Numbered from the stretch's first letter, positions 1-12,025 are shown. The stretch: 64,000 nt of DNA from Malaya genurostris (GCF_030247185.1 NC_080571.1:82332525-82396524), one strand, 5' to 3'. Numbers and translations are program-made. The notes: generated by a model from the sequence alone, not told the origin.

Positions 1-143
1 CAGCCCAATGATCACTCTTCTAGCGCCACCAACTATTACGCTCGGACAGCCATATCGTAGTACGAAAAGATTCTTTCCCTCGAAAAAGAATTGTGGAAAT
101 CATTTCCTGAACGATGTTTGTGTATTGCGCATGAACTTAAGGA

Positions 144-287
144 GAGGGGGAACGGGTATAGTCGATGCCTTTTACGCAGCCCGCCTGGGTTCGATTCCCA
201 ACCCCGCACATAGGGTCAGAAAGTTTTTCTGGCCCGAAGAGGCGAATGACCTTTAGGTTAAAACCTCTATAATCGAAACAAAAACAA
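144..287 (+). mobile_element. tRNA-derived SINE, copy 1
   Basis: A short retroposon with a tRNA-like head and an A-rich tail. A perfect B box (GGTTCGATTCC) is present, followed by a tRNA-unrelated body and a tail of short A runs. A 10-bp target-site duplication AACTTAAGGA lies exactly at 134-143 and 288-297. The same element occurs at 41753-41906; compared with that copy, this one lacks about 12 bases in the A-box region, so it is probably transcriptionally dead. Such SINEs are Pol III transcripts mobilised by LINE machinery. Confidence 0.85.
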
Positions 288-782
288 AACTTAAGGAAAC
301 TAATTCCTTATTATATGCTTTTCAATTAGAACTCAATGTACCTTGGAAACATACCACAATCAGCTCGTTCGCTACGGTAAGCTATGCGAGAAACTGGACA
401 AGAAGACTTATAGATATTTCCAAGCACCACGGAACGACTACTACTCAGAGGATACCAATCGAGAACATTGAAAAGTATCTTCTAGTGAGTAATAAATTAC
501 AAGCAATGTACATCAAGGTACGTATGTTGCCGCAAACAAGCGGAAAAAGAGGCCAGACAAAAATGAAACAAAAAATCTCTTATCGATGCTTTCTAGAACG
601 AAAACCGTGCAACAACAGTGATTATGAATCAATGGACGAGAACACGACCTGTGAACCAATAAGCAGGAGATTTCCTATACACAACGTTCGCTGACGTACA
701 AAACGGGCAGCATTCGGTTCTTCAATAGATTCTCTTCAAATCAAAGCTCAGTTTAACTACTTTCAGTTGATCACTTGAAATA
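288..782. other. Nondescript AT-rich stretch
   Basis: Between the SINE and the first mariner. Short open frames occur on both strands but none shows a recognisable domain, splice signals or codon bias. Nothing else is supported. Confidence 0.4.
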
Positions 783-1011
783 TCAGGTGTACAACTTTGC
801 TTCCGCCGTTTCCCAATAGGTGGCTATACCGGCTGATGCTGGTCAAAATACATAAATGATAATGCCTTTAAAAGGAGTGTGTACAGTGCCTAACGAATTG
901 TCTTCGCCGTTTCAGTGACAGTTGTTCTTGTTTTCGTATTATTCTCGCTCGAAAATGTCTGTTTATGTGCCTTATTCTTGCCATTTGCGGGAAGTTTTAC
1001 TTTTCTGTTAC

Positions 1012-2794
1012 AATTCGAAAAAAATGCAGCTGAAGCGCATCGAATGCTCCCAGAAACTTACGGTGATGCTGCTCTGAGTAAAAGGACGTGTCGGGAGTGG
1101 TTTCAACGTTTCAAAAATGGTGATTTTGATGTCGAAGACAAACATGGTGGTGGAAGAGAAAAAAACTTCAAAGATAAACAACTAGAAGCATTACTTGCCG
1201 AATCGTTGGGAGTGAGTCAGCAAGCCATTTCAAAACGTCTCAAGGCCCTGGGCATGATTGAGAAAGAAGGAAACTGGGTGCCGTACGAGTTGAAACCGAG
1301 CGCCGTCTATTAGTATGTGAGCAACTGCTTCAAAGACAAAATCGTAAGGGGTTTTTACATCGAATCGTAAGCGGTGATGAAAAGTGGGTTCGATACGATA
1401 ATCTTAAACGCATAAAATCTTGGGGAAAGCCCGGGCCTGCTACTTTGTCGAAGGCAAAACCGAATATTCACGGCGCCAAGGTTATGATTTGTATTTAGTA
1501 GGCTCGGTGTGATTTACTACGAGCTCTTAAAACCGGGTGAAACCATCACAGGAGATCGCTACCGAACGCAACTGATGAGCCATAGTCGCGCGCTAAAAGA
1601 AAAGCAGCCACAATATCAAGAACGACATGACAAAGTCATCCTTCAACACGACAATGCACAGCCTCACGTAGCAAAAATGGTCAAAAAGTATCTGGAAACG
1701 ATGAAATGGGAAGTCTTGCCCCACCCGCCGTATTCCCAAGATGTCGTCCCTTCTGACTTCCACCTATTCCTTTCAATGGCATACGGCCTGGTAGATCAAC
1801 ATTTTCAATCCTCAGTCGCCTACAAAGAAGTTTAAATATTTTCAGTGATTATCTGTCAAAATGGAAAATTAAACCAAATGCAGCAAAAACGCAATTAATT
1901 ATCTTTCCTCACAAGCCAAGAGCTTCTTTTCTAAAACCAAACAATAATCACATTCTCAAATTGAATGGCTTGGAATTGACATGGTCTGATCAAGCTAAAT
2001 ACTTAGGTTTAACGTATGACAAAAAACTCACTTTCAAGGATCACATTGAAGGAATCCAGGCAAAGTGTAATAAATATATTAAATGTTTATATCCTCTTAT
2101 AAACAGAAATTCTAAGCTCTGTCTAAAAAACAAATTGTTAATTTATAAACAAATTTTCAGACCAGCCATGCTTTATGCGGTACCAATTTGGTCAAGCTGT
2201 TGTTCCACCAGGAAGAAAACGCTTCAAAGGATTCAGAATAAAATTCTGAAAATGATTCTGAAGCGTCCTCCCTGGTTTAGTACAAATGAGTTACACAGAC
2301 TCACAAATATAGAACCATTAGATGTAATGTCACATAATATTATAAGCAAATTCCGACAAAAATCGATGCAATCTTCAATTGAATCGATTCGCTCTCTGTA
2401 TTAGTTAGTAAGTTAGTATATAAGTTCCTTTTCCCCATTACACAATACAAGTAGGTTTAGAATTTTCCCTACACAAAAATCTCAGAATTGCGGAAGCAAA
2501 TGATGTCTTCATGGTAATAACCAAATCATATATATAACAGGGCTGAAAAGTCACCACTTGTGGCTGAACACCCAATTTAAATCTTAATAATTTAATTTTA
2601 ACTCATATTCCAATAAATAGTTATTTTAAAAAAAAAAAAAAAAAAAAAAACATTTTCAATCCTACGAAGAGTTGGAAAAATTGATTGCTTCATGGATAGC
2701 GACAAAAGAGGACTCCTTTTTTCGAGCCGGGTTCCGAAAATTGCCGGAAAGATGGGAGAAAGTTGTCGCTTGCGACGGACAATACTTTGATTAA
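1012..2794 (+). pseudogene. Mariner transposase pseudogene
   Basis: DNA transposase of the mariner family (cut-and-paste at TA). The N-terminal helix-turn-helix part reads EAHRMLPETYGDAALSKRTC, then FQRFKNGDFDV, then a second HTH with SQQAISKRLKALG, and the linker WVPYEL, all open until a stop at 1311. The reading frame is then broken until VIYYELLKPGE (from 1508). The second catalytic Asp is in QHDNAQPHVA and the third in VVPSDFHLF, 34 residues apart, the mariner DD34D spacing. The third block is cut at 1812 by a LINE and resumes at 2651 (YEELEKLI..., DGQYFD, stop TAA). Several frame breaks besides the insertion show that it decayed independently. Mauritiana/Mos1-type subfamily is my reading of the motifs, not a computed placement. 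Confidence 0.85.
1813..2650 (+). mobile_element. Jockey-like LINE, 5'-truncated, nested in mariner
   Basis: Non-LTR retrotransposon fragment with an A-rich tail (about 2627-2650), inserted into the mariner. A perfect 13-bp target-site duplication CATTTTCAATCCT sits at 1800-1812 and 2651-2663. The body is open from its left edge to a stop at 2402 and encodes the C-terminal part of a jockey reverse transcriptase (IFSDYLSKWKIKPNAAKTQ, YLGLTYDKKLTF, CLYPLI, LQRIQNKILKMIL). The closest relative in this window is the LINE at 50429-52967, which shares these blocks. The intact reading frame, compared with the decayed host element, shows that the insertion is the younger event. Confidence 0.93.
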
Positions 2795-2848
2795 TACATC
2801 TGTAAGCACTTTTTCGCAATAAAGCTTTTAATTTTGGAAAAACGTAGT

Positions 2849-3010
2849 GTGAGAGCGGCTCTTTCAGTAGTGTGAGAGCGGCCCTCAAATGAGGTTCATG
2901 TAAACATTCGAATTAGTTCGAGATAATATATGAAAGACAAACTGGATAGCTGAAATATCTATTACAGAATACACATAAGTTAATAGTTTCCTCCTTACTC
3001 TATTTATAAT
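2849..3010. other. Short duplication and unassigned sequence
   Basis: At the broken end of the mariner an about 24-bp unit (core GTGTGAGAGCGGC) is present twice in tandem (about 2847-2886). The rest shows nothing recognisable. Confidence 0.4.
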
Positions 3011-3269
3011 TCTATTCATTCGAACTTGCTTACTGCCAACAGTGAAGACAATGAAGCAGCTAGTCTACTTGACACTTGAAACTGAGTAAACAAAACTTCA
3101 AATGACTAGGTACGATTATTCAACTGACGATGAATTCTGGGAGCTTCACTTGAAAATGGCAGCAAATGTCAAATGAGTTTGTATCGATATGCTGACGGTC
3201 AGTGGTCATAAATTTCATTTTCATCTGATATTATTCGATTGAAAATTAAATTCTACCGCACTGAACAAG
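3011..3269 (+). repeat. Inverted repeat arm A (left)
   Basis: About 259 bp that recurs in inverted orientation at 7158-7414. Both start with TCTATTCATTC at the outer edge and end near CGCACTGA at the inner edge, with roughly four in five bases matching by eye. No coding content was recognised. See the finding on the 4.4-kb bounded unit. Confidence 0.75.
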
Positions 3270-4650
3270 TTACAGAAAACGTGCTTGAACCGAACAATTT
3301 CAACGTGGTTAAAGCCGGGGTAAAAAAAAAATTGCAGGATCACGTCTGTGACTGAATCCATAGTTCAGATGTAGTGCACTAGTCTTCTAAGCCAAAATTT
3401 GACATATGTTAATGGAGCTTTGAATTAAAAGGAGTTTTCAGGTCAGGATTTACGATTGTCGCCTCAGAATCAAATAACATTCGAAAAGAAAACCTGAAAA
3501 ATAGTGCACTATAAATAAATAGAACAAAGAAAGGTTTTGTTGTTTATATTCGGGGAGTTACGCATAGCAGTTTGTTACGACAGACTTCGTTGCTGTCTTT
3601 TAAGGGGAAATTTACAATCTTAGAAGAGCGATCATTGTTGCAAAATGCAAAAACAGTTTTCTTCGCAGTCGTTGAGCGGAAATTCAAAACAAACTGATGT
3701 TTTCTTCCTTGAAGATTCATCAAACAGTAACGGAGGAATCTGCTTTAGCGTTTTCCAGCAATGACTATTTTTCTGAAATTGTAAGTAGAACCTTAATATA
3801 CTGGAACACTCCATTCTGTTGATTCAATTTAGATATGAGTTTCAAAAGTTCTTGACACTCAAACTCGGTGGGCTCTATTTGACTGGACATTGTGTGACAT
3901 TAGTTGTTCTACTGAGAACTTGTAAGGTATGATCGTGGTAGTTTAAATTTGCTCAGGCCATTTAATTGATTAAGCACTGTTTAAACACTCAGAAAAAATT
4001 CTGTGATTTCACATCTTATAAGATGCACAGAAATGGAGTTAACATCAATTTACGTTCATAAAAGTGTACATGAAATTTATCGTAATGAAAAAATAAACAC
4101 TGATAGCGAGAGCGGCGACTTGAACCGAGATTTATTGTATCACCAAGTACAACTTTTAGTCGCCTGAGCCAAAGAAGCAAGTGGATTCATACAGTCGCAC
4201 TTGCTAGTCGAATGGAAACTACAATTGGAAACAGTAAAATTCAATCTCATGACTGAATATTTCATTACAAATGGATTTTTCTTTCATTTAACAAATCTTT
4301 ATGAACTGCATCGTTTGAGAAATTAGGTCACCTGTAAAATTCAAATCCGCAGCCGTAAAGTTTTATTTCAACCAATCTTCGGAGAATTTGCTTTATTGGA
4401 GTCAAAATTAATAAACATATATTTTTAGGCCACTTCTGAAACACAAACAATCAATTTGAAGGCCACCCGGCGACTCTTCCGAAAAACAACACTGTATAAT
4501 TGGATGAAAGCGAATTCTACTTCATTAGCACCTTCAATCGGGACTGCGTCAATGTGTGCCAGAACAGGCGGAAAACAAACAAAATTTCGCAACATTTCTA
4601 AAACGCTTTTGCTAAATTGGTTCGAATTAGCAACAAGTATAAACAGCTAA
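3270..4650. other. Unassigned AT-rich sequence inside the inverted repeats
   Basis: No recognisable gene. Open frames under 65 codons on both strands show no domain. A 64-codon frame at 4456-4650 is basic and unassigned; it is probably chance. Confidence 0.35.
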
Positions 4651-5060
4651 CACTCACACTCTCGTGCACTCAATCCCTCGCCTCCTGCAAACTTCGACAC
4701 GAGAGAGCTGATCTATATTAGCAAGGGTCATTGGCACATAAATGTACTTGCGTTTTCAATTTATCAACAGTACGCCATAGACCCCTCCTCCCCCTGCCTA
4801 TCCCCCCCCCCCCTCGCGGAACCACACCAAAAGCAACTACTTTCCGTACTGTCGTGAGAGCCAGCCCCTTCCTCCGGTCAGACCAATCAGCGAAGAGCCG
4901 TGTGACAACTTACGACGGTAATTGCGTTTCGCCGATCGGTTCCCGACACCAAACTGACAGACAACCGACGACGAAAAACGAATACCGACGCAACGATAAT
5001 GCGGCATCGTGATAAAACAATATCCCCTCTCTCTTCCTATCCGTTCTCAAACCACTAGCA
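4651..5060. promoter_or_regulatory. GC-rich island, possible promoter or 5'UTR
   Basis: Base composition rises sharply here against an AT-rich background, with many CpG, CT-rich tracts, a C10 run near 4805 and CACACT/GAGAGAG motifs. Such islands in insect genomes often mark promoters or untranslated first exons. No coding sequence, TATA box or unambiguous initiator could be fixed, so orientation is unknown. Confidence 0.3.
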
Positions 5061-5689
5061 CCTAACCAAACAAGCGAAATTCATTCAAACACGCAGATTT
5101 TTTTTTATTTTGGTTCGAACGAAAATTCCCACCACCGCCACCACACACTTGCCGACCCATTCGGAAAAGGGGAAATCTGTTTTCATGTGACTGAAGTGGA
5201 AGGAGGATCAAAAGGCTTACCAGGTTGCTAAGCTGAAGTGTGTGAGCGATTAGTGTGCTCGAAGATTTTTTTTTACAAATTGAGTTCATAAAAATGTCCG
5301 ACTTTATGGACTAGCTAATTCATGGGCAGGCTTCAGTTTGAGTGATAGTTCTCGTAACCTTCCTGCTATTTGTGTTGGATGATATTTTGCACGGCTAACG
5401 TCAATGTCGACCAGCTAGCTTTGGCCGACCGGTCGTGATTCGTGATGTCGGAGTAATTTGGCAATTTGATTGCCACTGGCGGCGATGTTGGAAGTGTCAA
5501 TTGAAACCGAAAAACAATCAGAGCATAACGTCACCTATTTTTGTGTTGATTTTATATTTGGAAGGAATTGAATGGTGTCCATAAAGTTTCTGGTAGCTCG
5601 AAATAAGTAATTGTTGGTTGAAATTCTCAATCTGTTCGTATAAAGTGTATTTAAACTTTCTCTGCAGAAAAGTAATAGAACGACTTATG

Positions 5690-5835
5690 AAACCGATTTT
5701 TGATCGGAACTCTGGAGAGCCCTAGTATTATATACCGTTCGACTCAGTTCGACGAGATGGGAAATTGTCTGTGTGTTTGTAATTGAAGGCTACTATTGAG
5801 TTTTGAATCAAGTTCGAAGATCAATTGGCTGTCAC
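5690..5835. repeat. Fragment of an abundant interspersed repeat
   Basis: The segment around 5728-5785 (TATATACCGTTCGACTCAGT... then TGTCTGTGTGTTTG) matches, in inverse orientation, the sequence near 35490-35530 (GTCGAGCTGAATCGATTGGT). It looks like one edge of the repeat that dominates 34-39 kb. Confidence 0.45.
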
Positions 5836-6189
5836 TTCTGGTTTCGGAGATATAATGGTATAAGTGACGTAACCGACAAACGCATCGGCACTAAGCAAAT
5901 GTCTACACAGAAAATAAAAAAAGTACCTATTATATGACATCTCACCGTCCCAAAATTCACTCGGTGAAAGAATGGCTCGAAACTTAATGCAGCAACCGAT
6001 TCCTATCGAAAAACTGATTCTAATTTTTCTCATATTAAACAAGAAGCGATTCCCATCTTTGTTTGTTATATTTTTATTTTCGTTAGCTATGCCCTTGTGA
6101 ATATTAATGTGTAGTGACGTGAATATTAAAAGAGAACTAGCATTTTACTAGAACAATTTCGCATTATCTACGGTTCATCGAAAGAGCAT

Positions 6190-6730
6190 TTTTCAACGTG
6201 AATACGTTTTACATTACTATGGGGCGCCATTTCAAAACGTACATTCTGGTAAAGTGATCAGTTTTTGATCGTAAATATCTCTTGTTGTATCTAACTTATC
6301 AACGAAATTTTTTTTTCATGCCACCGGAAATATGATCAACAATTTATAATAAAATTTTCAATTGCATGACATAGACACCAATATTTCTAAATTTAAGTTT
6401 TATTAAATGCACTGTATTAACGAGTATTAAAGAGGAAAACTTAACAGTTTTGAGGAAATAAGTGACATTTAATTTCTCCGGGTATAAAAAATTAACACTT
6501 GATATACATATTTCGTTCATTCTCGCCAGCGCAATTGACTGAGCAAGAAAGGGAAGCAAGTGCATCTCATTTCGGTTGATTTTTTTTCCAGAGCTCAGTT
6601 CCAGAATCAAGTTCCAGTATCAAAAACTCAGTTTCCAAATATAGTCACGGTTTCAGGTTCAGAACTCTGTTCCAGGTACGGAATCCAGTCCCAGAACAAA
6701 GCATTTAGTTCCACGTTTCAGTTTTAGCGT
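6190..6730 (+). repeat. Interspersed repeat B, copy 1
   Basis: About 540 bp, also present in the same orientation at 44380-44900 and partly at 45150-45360. Shared blocks include TTACTATGGGGCGCC-type sequence, TCTTGTTGTATCTAAC, and GAAATATGATCA. The 3' side consists of degenerate repeats of CAGTTCCAGAATC (6598-6730). No coding content was found. Confidence 0.65.
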
Positions 6731-7157
6731 TCCAGCGTTGTATATTCAAGGGTAATTACAATGAGAAGCATCGGCTCTTTTCAGAACCTCCACTATTTTT
6801 CGTAAAAAAATACTACGATGTTATCTTCCTTTGGTATTAGCAGAGCGGCGATTGTTATGTTGGCTTTGTACGCTGTTGCCAGTGTTCGCTATTATGATTA
6901 TTATAATTTATTACATCACCAACACCTATGCATGATCGTTTCCATTGAAGCGAAATACACCAAAAAGTGCACAACGACGGAAAAATTTTACAAATAAGCT
7001 ATGAATTACAAAAGAGCTATTGGAAATATTCATCTGTTCAAATATGCAAATTGGACGTAACATTAATCAGCTTGATAAACCGTTCGCAGGGCGAAAACGG
7101 GTGCTAATGAAACCAATATTTAGCTGTTTTGCGTTCAAGAAAAAATCATTGTGTGTA

Positions 7158-7414
7158 TTGGTCAGTGCGATAAAATTTAATTTTCAATCGAATATTTTGG
7201 ATGAAAATAAAATTTATGGCCATTAACTGTCAGCATATCCCTTCTCATTAATTTGACTTTTGCTGTCATACTCATATGAAGCTCTTAGAATTCATCGTCA
7301 ATTGAATGATCGTGCCTAGTCATTTGAAGTTGTGCTTGTTCAGTTTCAAGTGCCAAGTAGTCTACCTGTTTCATTGTCTTCGCTGTTGGTAGTGAGCAAG
7401 TTTGAATGAATAGA
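7158..7414 (-). repeat. Inverted repeat arm A (right)
   Basis: Inverted counterpart of 3011-3269. The outer edges of both arms share TCTATTCATTC, so the pair could be the ends of one 4.4-kb unit. Confidence 0.75.
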
Positions 7415-8248
7415 CATGAACATCAGCACGACAACCAAAATTCTCTCCGGCAGAATTAGAAATAGAGGGTGGCGGTTCTCATTTGAATTCTCGATTATCA
7501 CCAGCAAGTTCAAATCGATAATTTTCGACTCTTTGAAACGTGATGAGATGTGTTCCAAAATATTAAAAATGAAAACAGAAACTTTCCTTGGCGGATTTTG
7601 ATTTCCGGTTCCGTAAGTAGCGATCCGAAGCTCAAAATGGAACTCAGGCGATCCATTTTTTTCGGTTTTCAATTGCTCCAATAATGCACACTTATATTTA
7701 CTTCCAATGGTTATTTTTCTTTTTTCGAGGTAGTCCTCGAACATTTCACCGAAGAATCGACTTCATGGCCTCATACCGACGTCAGACCATTATTGGGTAA
7801 TCTTTCCGTTCTCTGGCGTTCTCTGGCGTATAATAACGGATCTTGGTTTCGTGAACAATTTCCAACCGACACCAAATGCTCAACCGAATCTAATCACCAT
7901 AACCGAAAATGCATCCGAAATGTGCTCGCGTTTATCTTTTTAGTTCTGAGTATGCATGTTTAGCACACAGCAGCAGGATATTTTTTCTATCTGCGGAATC
8001 GAAACCACTATTTCACGGTGAAATCTATATTCATCCATCTTTTGCCTCGCAAAAATGTTTAAAAAAAATGAAAATCAGTATGTATTTCTCATTTAGAAAG
8101 GTTATGCAATCACTGCGAAAATCGACTTCAGAACAGTAGTTGGGAGGGCATAGTATAATATGAATTTCAAACTATCATTTGAGGCGACGACGTGAAAACT
8201 GTGACTATGTGGAACTGTGCTGAAGATTGCTTCAAAATATGGGTCTTG
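7415..8248. other. Unassigned intergenic sequence
   Basis: Short frames on both strands without any recognisable domain. A direct duplication of TTCTCTGGCG occurs near 7810-7828. Nothing else is supported. Confidence 0.35.
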
Positions 8249-10025
8249 TTTATTTATTTATTTATTTATTTATTTATTATTATTGTGTCCATCGGATACA
8301 AGATCTAAATGGACAATTAGAGTGGGAAAAAACCCATTTGAGTTGAACTGTTCGTTTGTCATTTTCAAACGGGCGCAAAAACCACTATCTTTTCAAAAAC
8401 ATAAACGAAAGTAATGAAACACAATGTAACTTAAAACTAGTATCACAAATGTCACTAATATCTTAAAAATTCAAATCACAGTGGATCGTTTCAGTTTTTT
8501 CGCGAAATGACTAGATGATTCACCAAACTCGAAAAGATCCTCAACAGCGGTGAAAGTTCGAATGGAAGCAGTAATTGGTTCATTAAAGCCAAAACGAGTC
8601 CTGTGAAATCTCTGCTGAAGCAGTGATGTATTCCGCAGTGTCCTATTCGGTATCCGAAAATATACTTCAGAGCGTAATTCAGGAGCATCAATTTCCCCAT
8701 TGATCAGTTTTGCAATTAATAATGCTTGTTGGATTTTTCGGCGCCGATGAAGCGTATCGATTCCTAATAGTTGACATCTATCCTGATATGGGGGCAGATT
8801 AGCAGGATTTTGCCAAGGTAAGTTTCGTAATGCCAGACGAACGAATCGTTTTTGAACTCTCTCAATGCGTATGCTCCACGAAAGTTGATAAGGAATCCAA
8901 ACTACTGAAACATTCTCTAGAATAGGCCGGACAAGTGAACAATACAAAGCTTTCAAGCAGTGAGGATCTCTAAAATCCTTGGCGATTTTACTGATAAAGC
9001 CCAATTGACATGATGCTTTTGAGATTATCTGTGATCGTTGTAAATCAAATGATAATTTTTCATCTAGCAGTATTCCCAAATAGCGAACCTGGGTAACTCT
9101 AGTCAAGACTGAGCCATCGATGCGATAGTCAAATTTAACAGGTCTCAGGGTACGGTGAAACGTGATCACCTGACATTTTGCGACGTTGATTATAAGTTTG
9201 TTTCGACTGCACCAATCTACGAACGATTCAAGTGCATTTTGCAACCGCCAACAATCCTCCACAGTGCGAATAACGAGGTACAATTTCAGGTCGTCTGCAT
9301 ATGTCAGTTTGCAATCAGTTCCCAAAGCAAATGAGACATCGTTGAAATATAACACGAAAAGCAAAGGTCCTAAATTACTGCCTTGGGGAACTCCTGAGTT
9401 GTTGGAGAAAAGTGATGATGAACTGTTGCTCAATTTTACTCGTAGAACTCTCCCGGAGAGATATGAGCTCAACCAGGACACAAGATGGGCGGAAAATCCG
9501 AGACGAGATAATTTGCTAAGCAGTATTGTGTGGTCAATTTTGTCGAAAGCAGCTTTTAGATCCGTGTAAATGACATCCATCTGAGCTTTAGCTTCCATGC
9601 TGGCAATACACTTTCAAGTAAGTGTTAGCAGATTTGTTGCAACTGATCTTCCTGGCATGAATCCATGTTGATCGAATGATATATAATTCCTTGCTCGATC
9701 TAATATAGCACTACTCACAATAATCTCGAAAAGTTTCGACGAAGCGGAAAGATTAGTTATGCCACGATAGTTCACAACATTACGACGATCGCCATCTTTG
9801 AATATTGGGCAAATGTAGGATTGTTTCCATATCCGTGGGAATTTATCTTGCTCAAATGATCGAGTGAAAATAACACTTAGTGGTCCAGCTAAAGCGTCAA
9901 TACAGCGACGTAAAATAACAGCAGGTAAGCCATCGGGCCCAGGAGAAAATGAACTTTTCAGTTTTTTGGCAGCGCATTGGACCATCTGCGGGGTAACGAT
10001 GAAAGTGTTTAAGTTTATCATGTCA
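8249..10025 (-). mobile_element. 5'-truncated LINE (CR1/jockey group)
   Basis: Minus-strand non-LTR retrotransposon. Read on the minus strand it ends in a (TAAA)n-type tail (8249-8282 on the plus strand). Only the reverse transcriptase region remains; endonuclease and ORF1 are missing, as is usual for incomplete target-primed insertion. The exact clade (CR1-like or jockey-like) cannot be decided by eye. The 5' edge is uncertain, between 10021 and 10075. Confidence 0.85.
8471..10021 (-). pseudogene. LINE reverse transcriptase, one frameshift
   Basis: RNA-directed DNA polymerase fragment. The N-terminal part (10021 down to 9614) has SPGPDGLPAVILRRC, NYRGITNLSASSKLFE and FDQHGFMPGRSVATN. The frame shifts near 9600, and the C-terminal part (9598 down to 8471) has IYTDLKAAFDKIDHTILL with the first catalytic Asp, SGVPQGSNLGPLLF, and the catalytic YADD (plus-strand 9290-9301) in KLTYADDLKLY. 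The tail (RYLGILLDEKLSF, ALRNLPWQNPANLPPYQDRC) is typical of the RT thumb and C-terminal region of these LINEs. About 510 residues in total against about 900 for an ORF2 with endonuclease. The long open second part suggests fairly recent insertion. Confidence 0.88.
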
Positions 10026-11759
10026 TGGGCTCCCCATCTGGGTACGTGCCTGGGCTTATGGTTGGTCCCCTAGTTCACACAATTTATCAATGTACTAGAG
10101 TTTGTAGATATACGGTAGAGTAGGAAAATCATGTCAGCTTTATTCGTATTCACGTCAACCAGTTATGTCTCTGACAGTACCCACCCGTCTTTTATGGTTG
10201 ATTCTTTGGCTGTACAATTATTTATTTCGACGGAAAAAAATATCTCAATTATTTTTTTGAGATGCTTCAATGTTTTACAATGTTGATAACATTTTTCTCA
10301 TATGCATTATGAGCAGAATACCGGTGAAAATGGTATCCGCCCATATGAAACGAACGACACTTAAGACAAATTCCTGTTAGCTGCAACTAGGATGAGTTCT
10401 ACATACGTTTCACCTGTTGGAAATGAGTATGATGTGATGGTTTAACTGATACCTTGAACGGTTTAGTTTAGCTCGATTTTCAAGGCAGTGCATAGAATCG
10501 AGAATTTTTTCCGATTGTAGAGGAAGATGACCACTAGCTTAAAAAACTTCATAACTGAAACTAAAATTAAGATTCCTTATAAGATGTTTAAAAATACTAT
10601 ATATTCGGTTTTGAGATCTTTTAGAATACATCTGGTTCAATCACCACTTAGCAAGCTGAGGAACACGCTCATACAAGACTGATGGAAGACAGGTAAGCGA
10701 TTAGAAGACCAAATTCGTAGATGATGTGTGTTATTCAACACGCAAAAAGTGTTCAGATTCAGCAGCATACCCCTGAGCAAAGAAAACAATTTACCACCTG
10801 TAGCCTGAGCCGATTATAGTATGCGTGACTTTTCACACACCCAAACTGTGTGACGGGCGTTTATCGACTGGGGAAATGGTTAATTGAAAAGCAAAACAAA
10901 ACAAAAAAAAACACCAAAGTGAATGCTTCATTAGTACGTTATTAAATTGTCCGACCGAAACGCCGCGAAGATTGTAAATTTTCGACGGTGCCACATAAAT
11001 CATGGTCACAAATTCGTCGTAAGTCCTATACCTTCCTTTCAGCGTCGCCTCAATGAGCACTTTTTATGAGCATCAATATAAATAAGTATGAAAAAATGTT
11101 TTCAGCAGGCTTCGCATTTTCAACGGTTTGTGCAGTTCTCCAGTAATATTTGTGGTTTTCTTTTTTTGGGTTATGAGTGTTGTTTACAAAATTTGTTACA
11201 TTTTGATGCTGCAAATAATCATTTTGTTATCGAAGTCGGCTGCGCTTGATAACAGGTTGTCTTTTACGATTCGATGAAATCAGTAAGCTTTTCCAAAATA
11301 AGAATAATTCCAAAAGAATGCTGTTGACTGGAAAATCAACAATCACAACGAGTCTTACTAACTTTTTGGTTCGTGTATCAGCCCTTTCAAAAGCACGTAA
11401 GATGGACGTTGGACGAGCCACAAAAACATTAAAAAAATGAATAAAATGTACAGGCCTAATGGAAAAAAACTCTGGCTATAATATCATGGTGGTCAATGAT
11501 TGCGAGTATTTTTGCATGAGTAATAATCGTTCAGTCGAAAATATCAAGTTGAAAAAAGACCATCATTACACAACAAACACGTCTTTTGTCACTAATTTGA
11601 CACTCAAGCTCCTTCGGTGAATTTGTGAATTTGTTCGCCGAGTATGTTTCTGGTAAAGTGAAGAACGAAAACTTCTTCAAACTGCTCGACAACAAGGAAT
11701 ACAGGACTGCATCTTATGCATCTCGAATCGAGATTCTCGAAACGATTATTTTCTAATGT
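10026..11759. other. Unassigned intergenic sequence
   Basis: Holds one copy of the dispersed 60-bp module at 10130-10196 (listed separately). No other recognisable feature. The frames at 10833-11060 and 11227-11440 have no domain or splice support. Confidence 0.35.
10130..10196 (+). repeat. Dispersed 60-bp module, copy 1
   Basis: Contains TTATTCGTATTCACGTC, GTTATGTCTCTGAC and TACCCACCCGTC. The same string recurs at 12926-12987 (+), 46297-46362 (+) and 53118-53184 (-). See findings. Confidence 0.75.
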
Positions 11760-12025
11760 CGTTTTCGTTTTCAAATTGCACTACACCGGTGTAGCGAAAG
11801 CTCCACCTAAACCGTTCGTTTTTACCAATTGCACTACACCAGTGCTACACTTTTTCTGCACCGATACCATCGGTGTAGCACTCATCAAAAGTTTGGTGTA
11901 GCTCTGTGCAATGGAATCGTGTATTGTAGTCAATGGTTACTGTTTATGTTTTCGTCATTTTTGTTCATTTATTCATGCCTCAGTGTAGCACTGCACCGGT
12001 GTAGTGCAAATTAAAAACGAAAACG
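11760..12025. mobile_element. MITE with palindromic ACTACACCGGTGTAGT motifs
   Basis: A 266-bp non-coding element with imperfect terminal inverted repeats of about 35 bp starting CGTTTTCGTTTT and running into TTGCACTACACCGGTG. The motif GCACTACACCGGTGTAG is itself palindromic and recurs internally in variant form (11836-11846, 11864-11881, 11900). A partial relative lies at 24287-24357. No transposase was recognised, so it is non-autonomous. Confidence 0.75.

Larger units (their letters stand above)
783..2848 (+). mobile_element. Mariner (DD34D) element, broken and interrupted by a LINE
   Basis: Mos1-like mariner remnant. The left end follows a TA dinucleotide (781-782) and starts TCAGGTGTACAAC, resembling mariner terminal repeats. 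Transposase homology runs from about 1010 to 2795, with the 1813-2650 LINE insertion inside it. After the transposase stop the element ends abruptly near 2848 and no matching right terminal repeat is visible. The element is immobile by itself. Confidence 0.85.

Noticed and set aside
144..287. tRNA gene
   Set aside because: The B box is good but there is no cloverleaf, and the A tail and 10-bp target duplication show a SINE. The same applies at 15723 and 41753.
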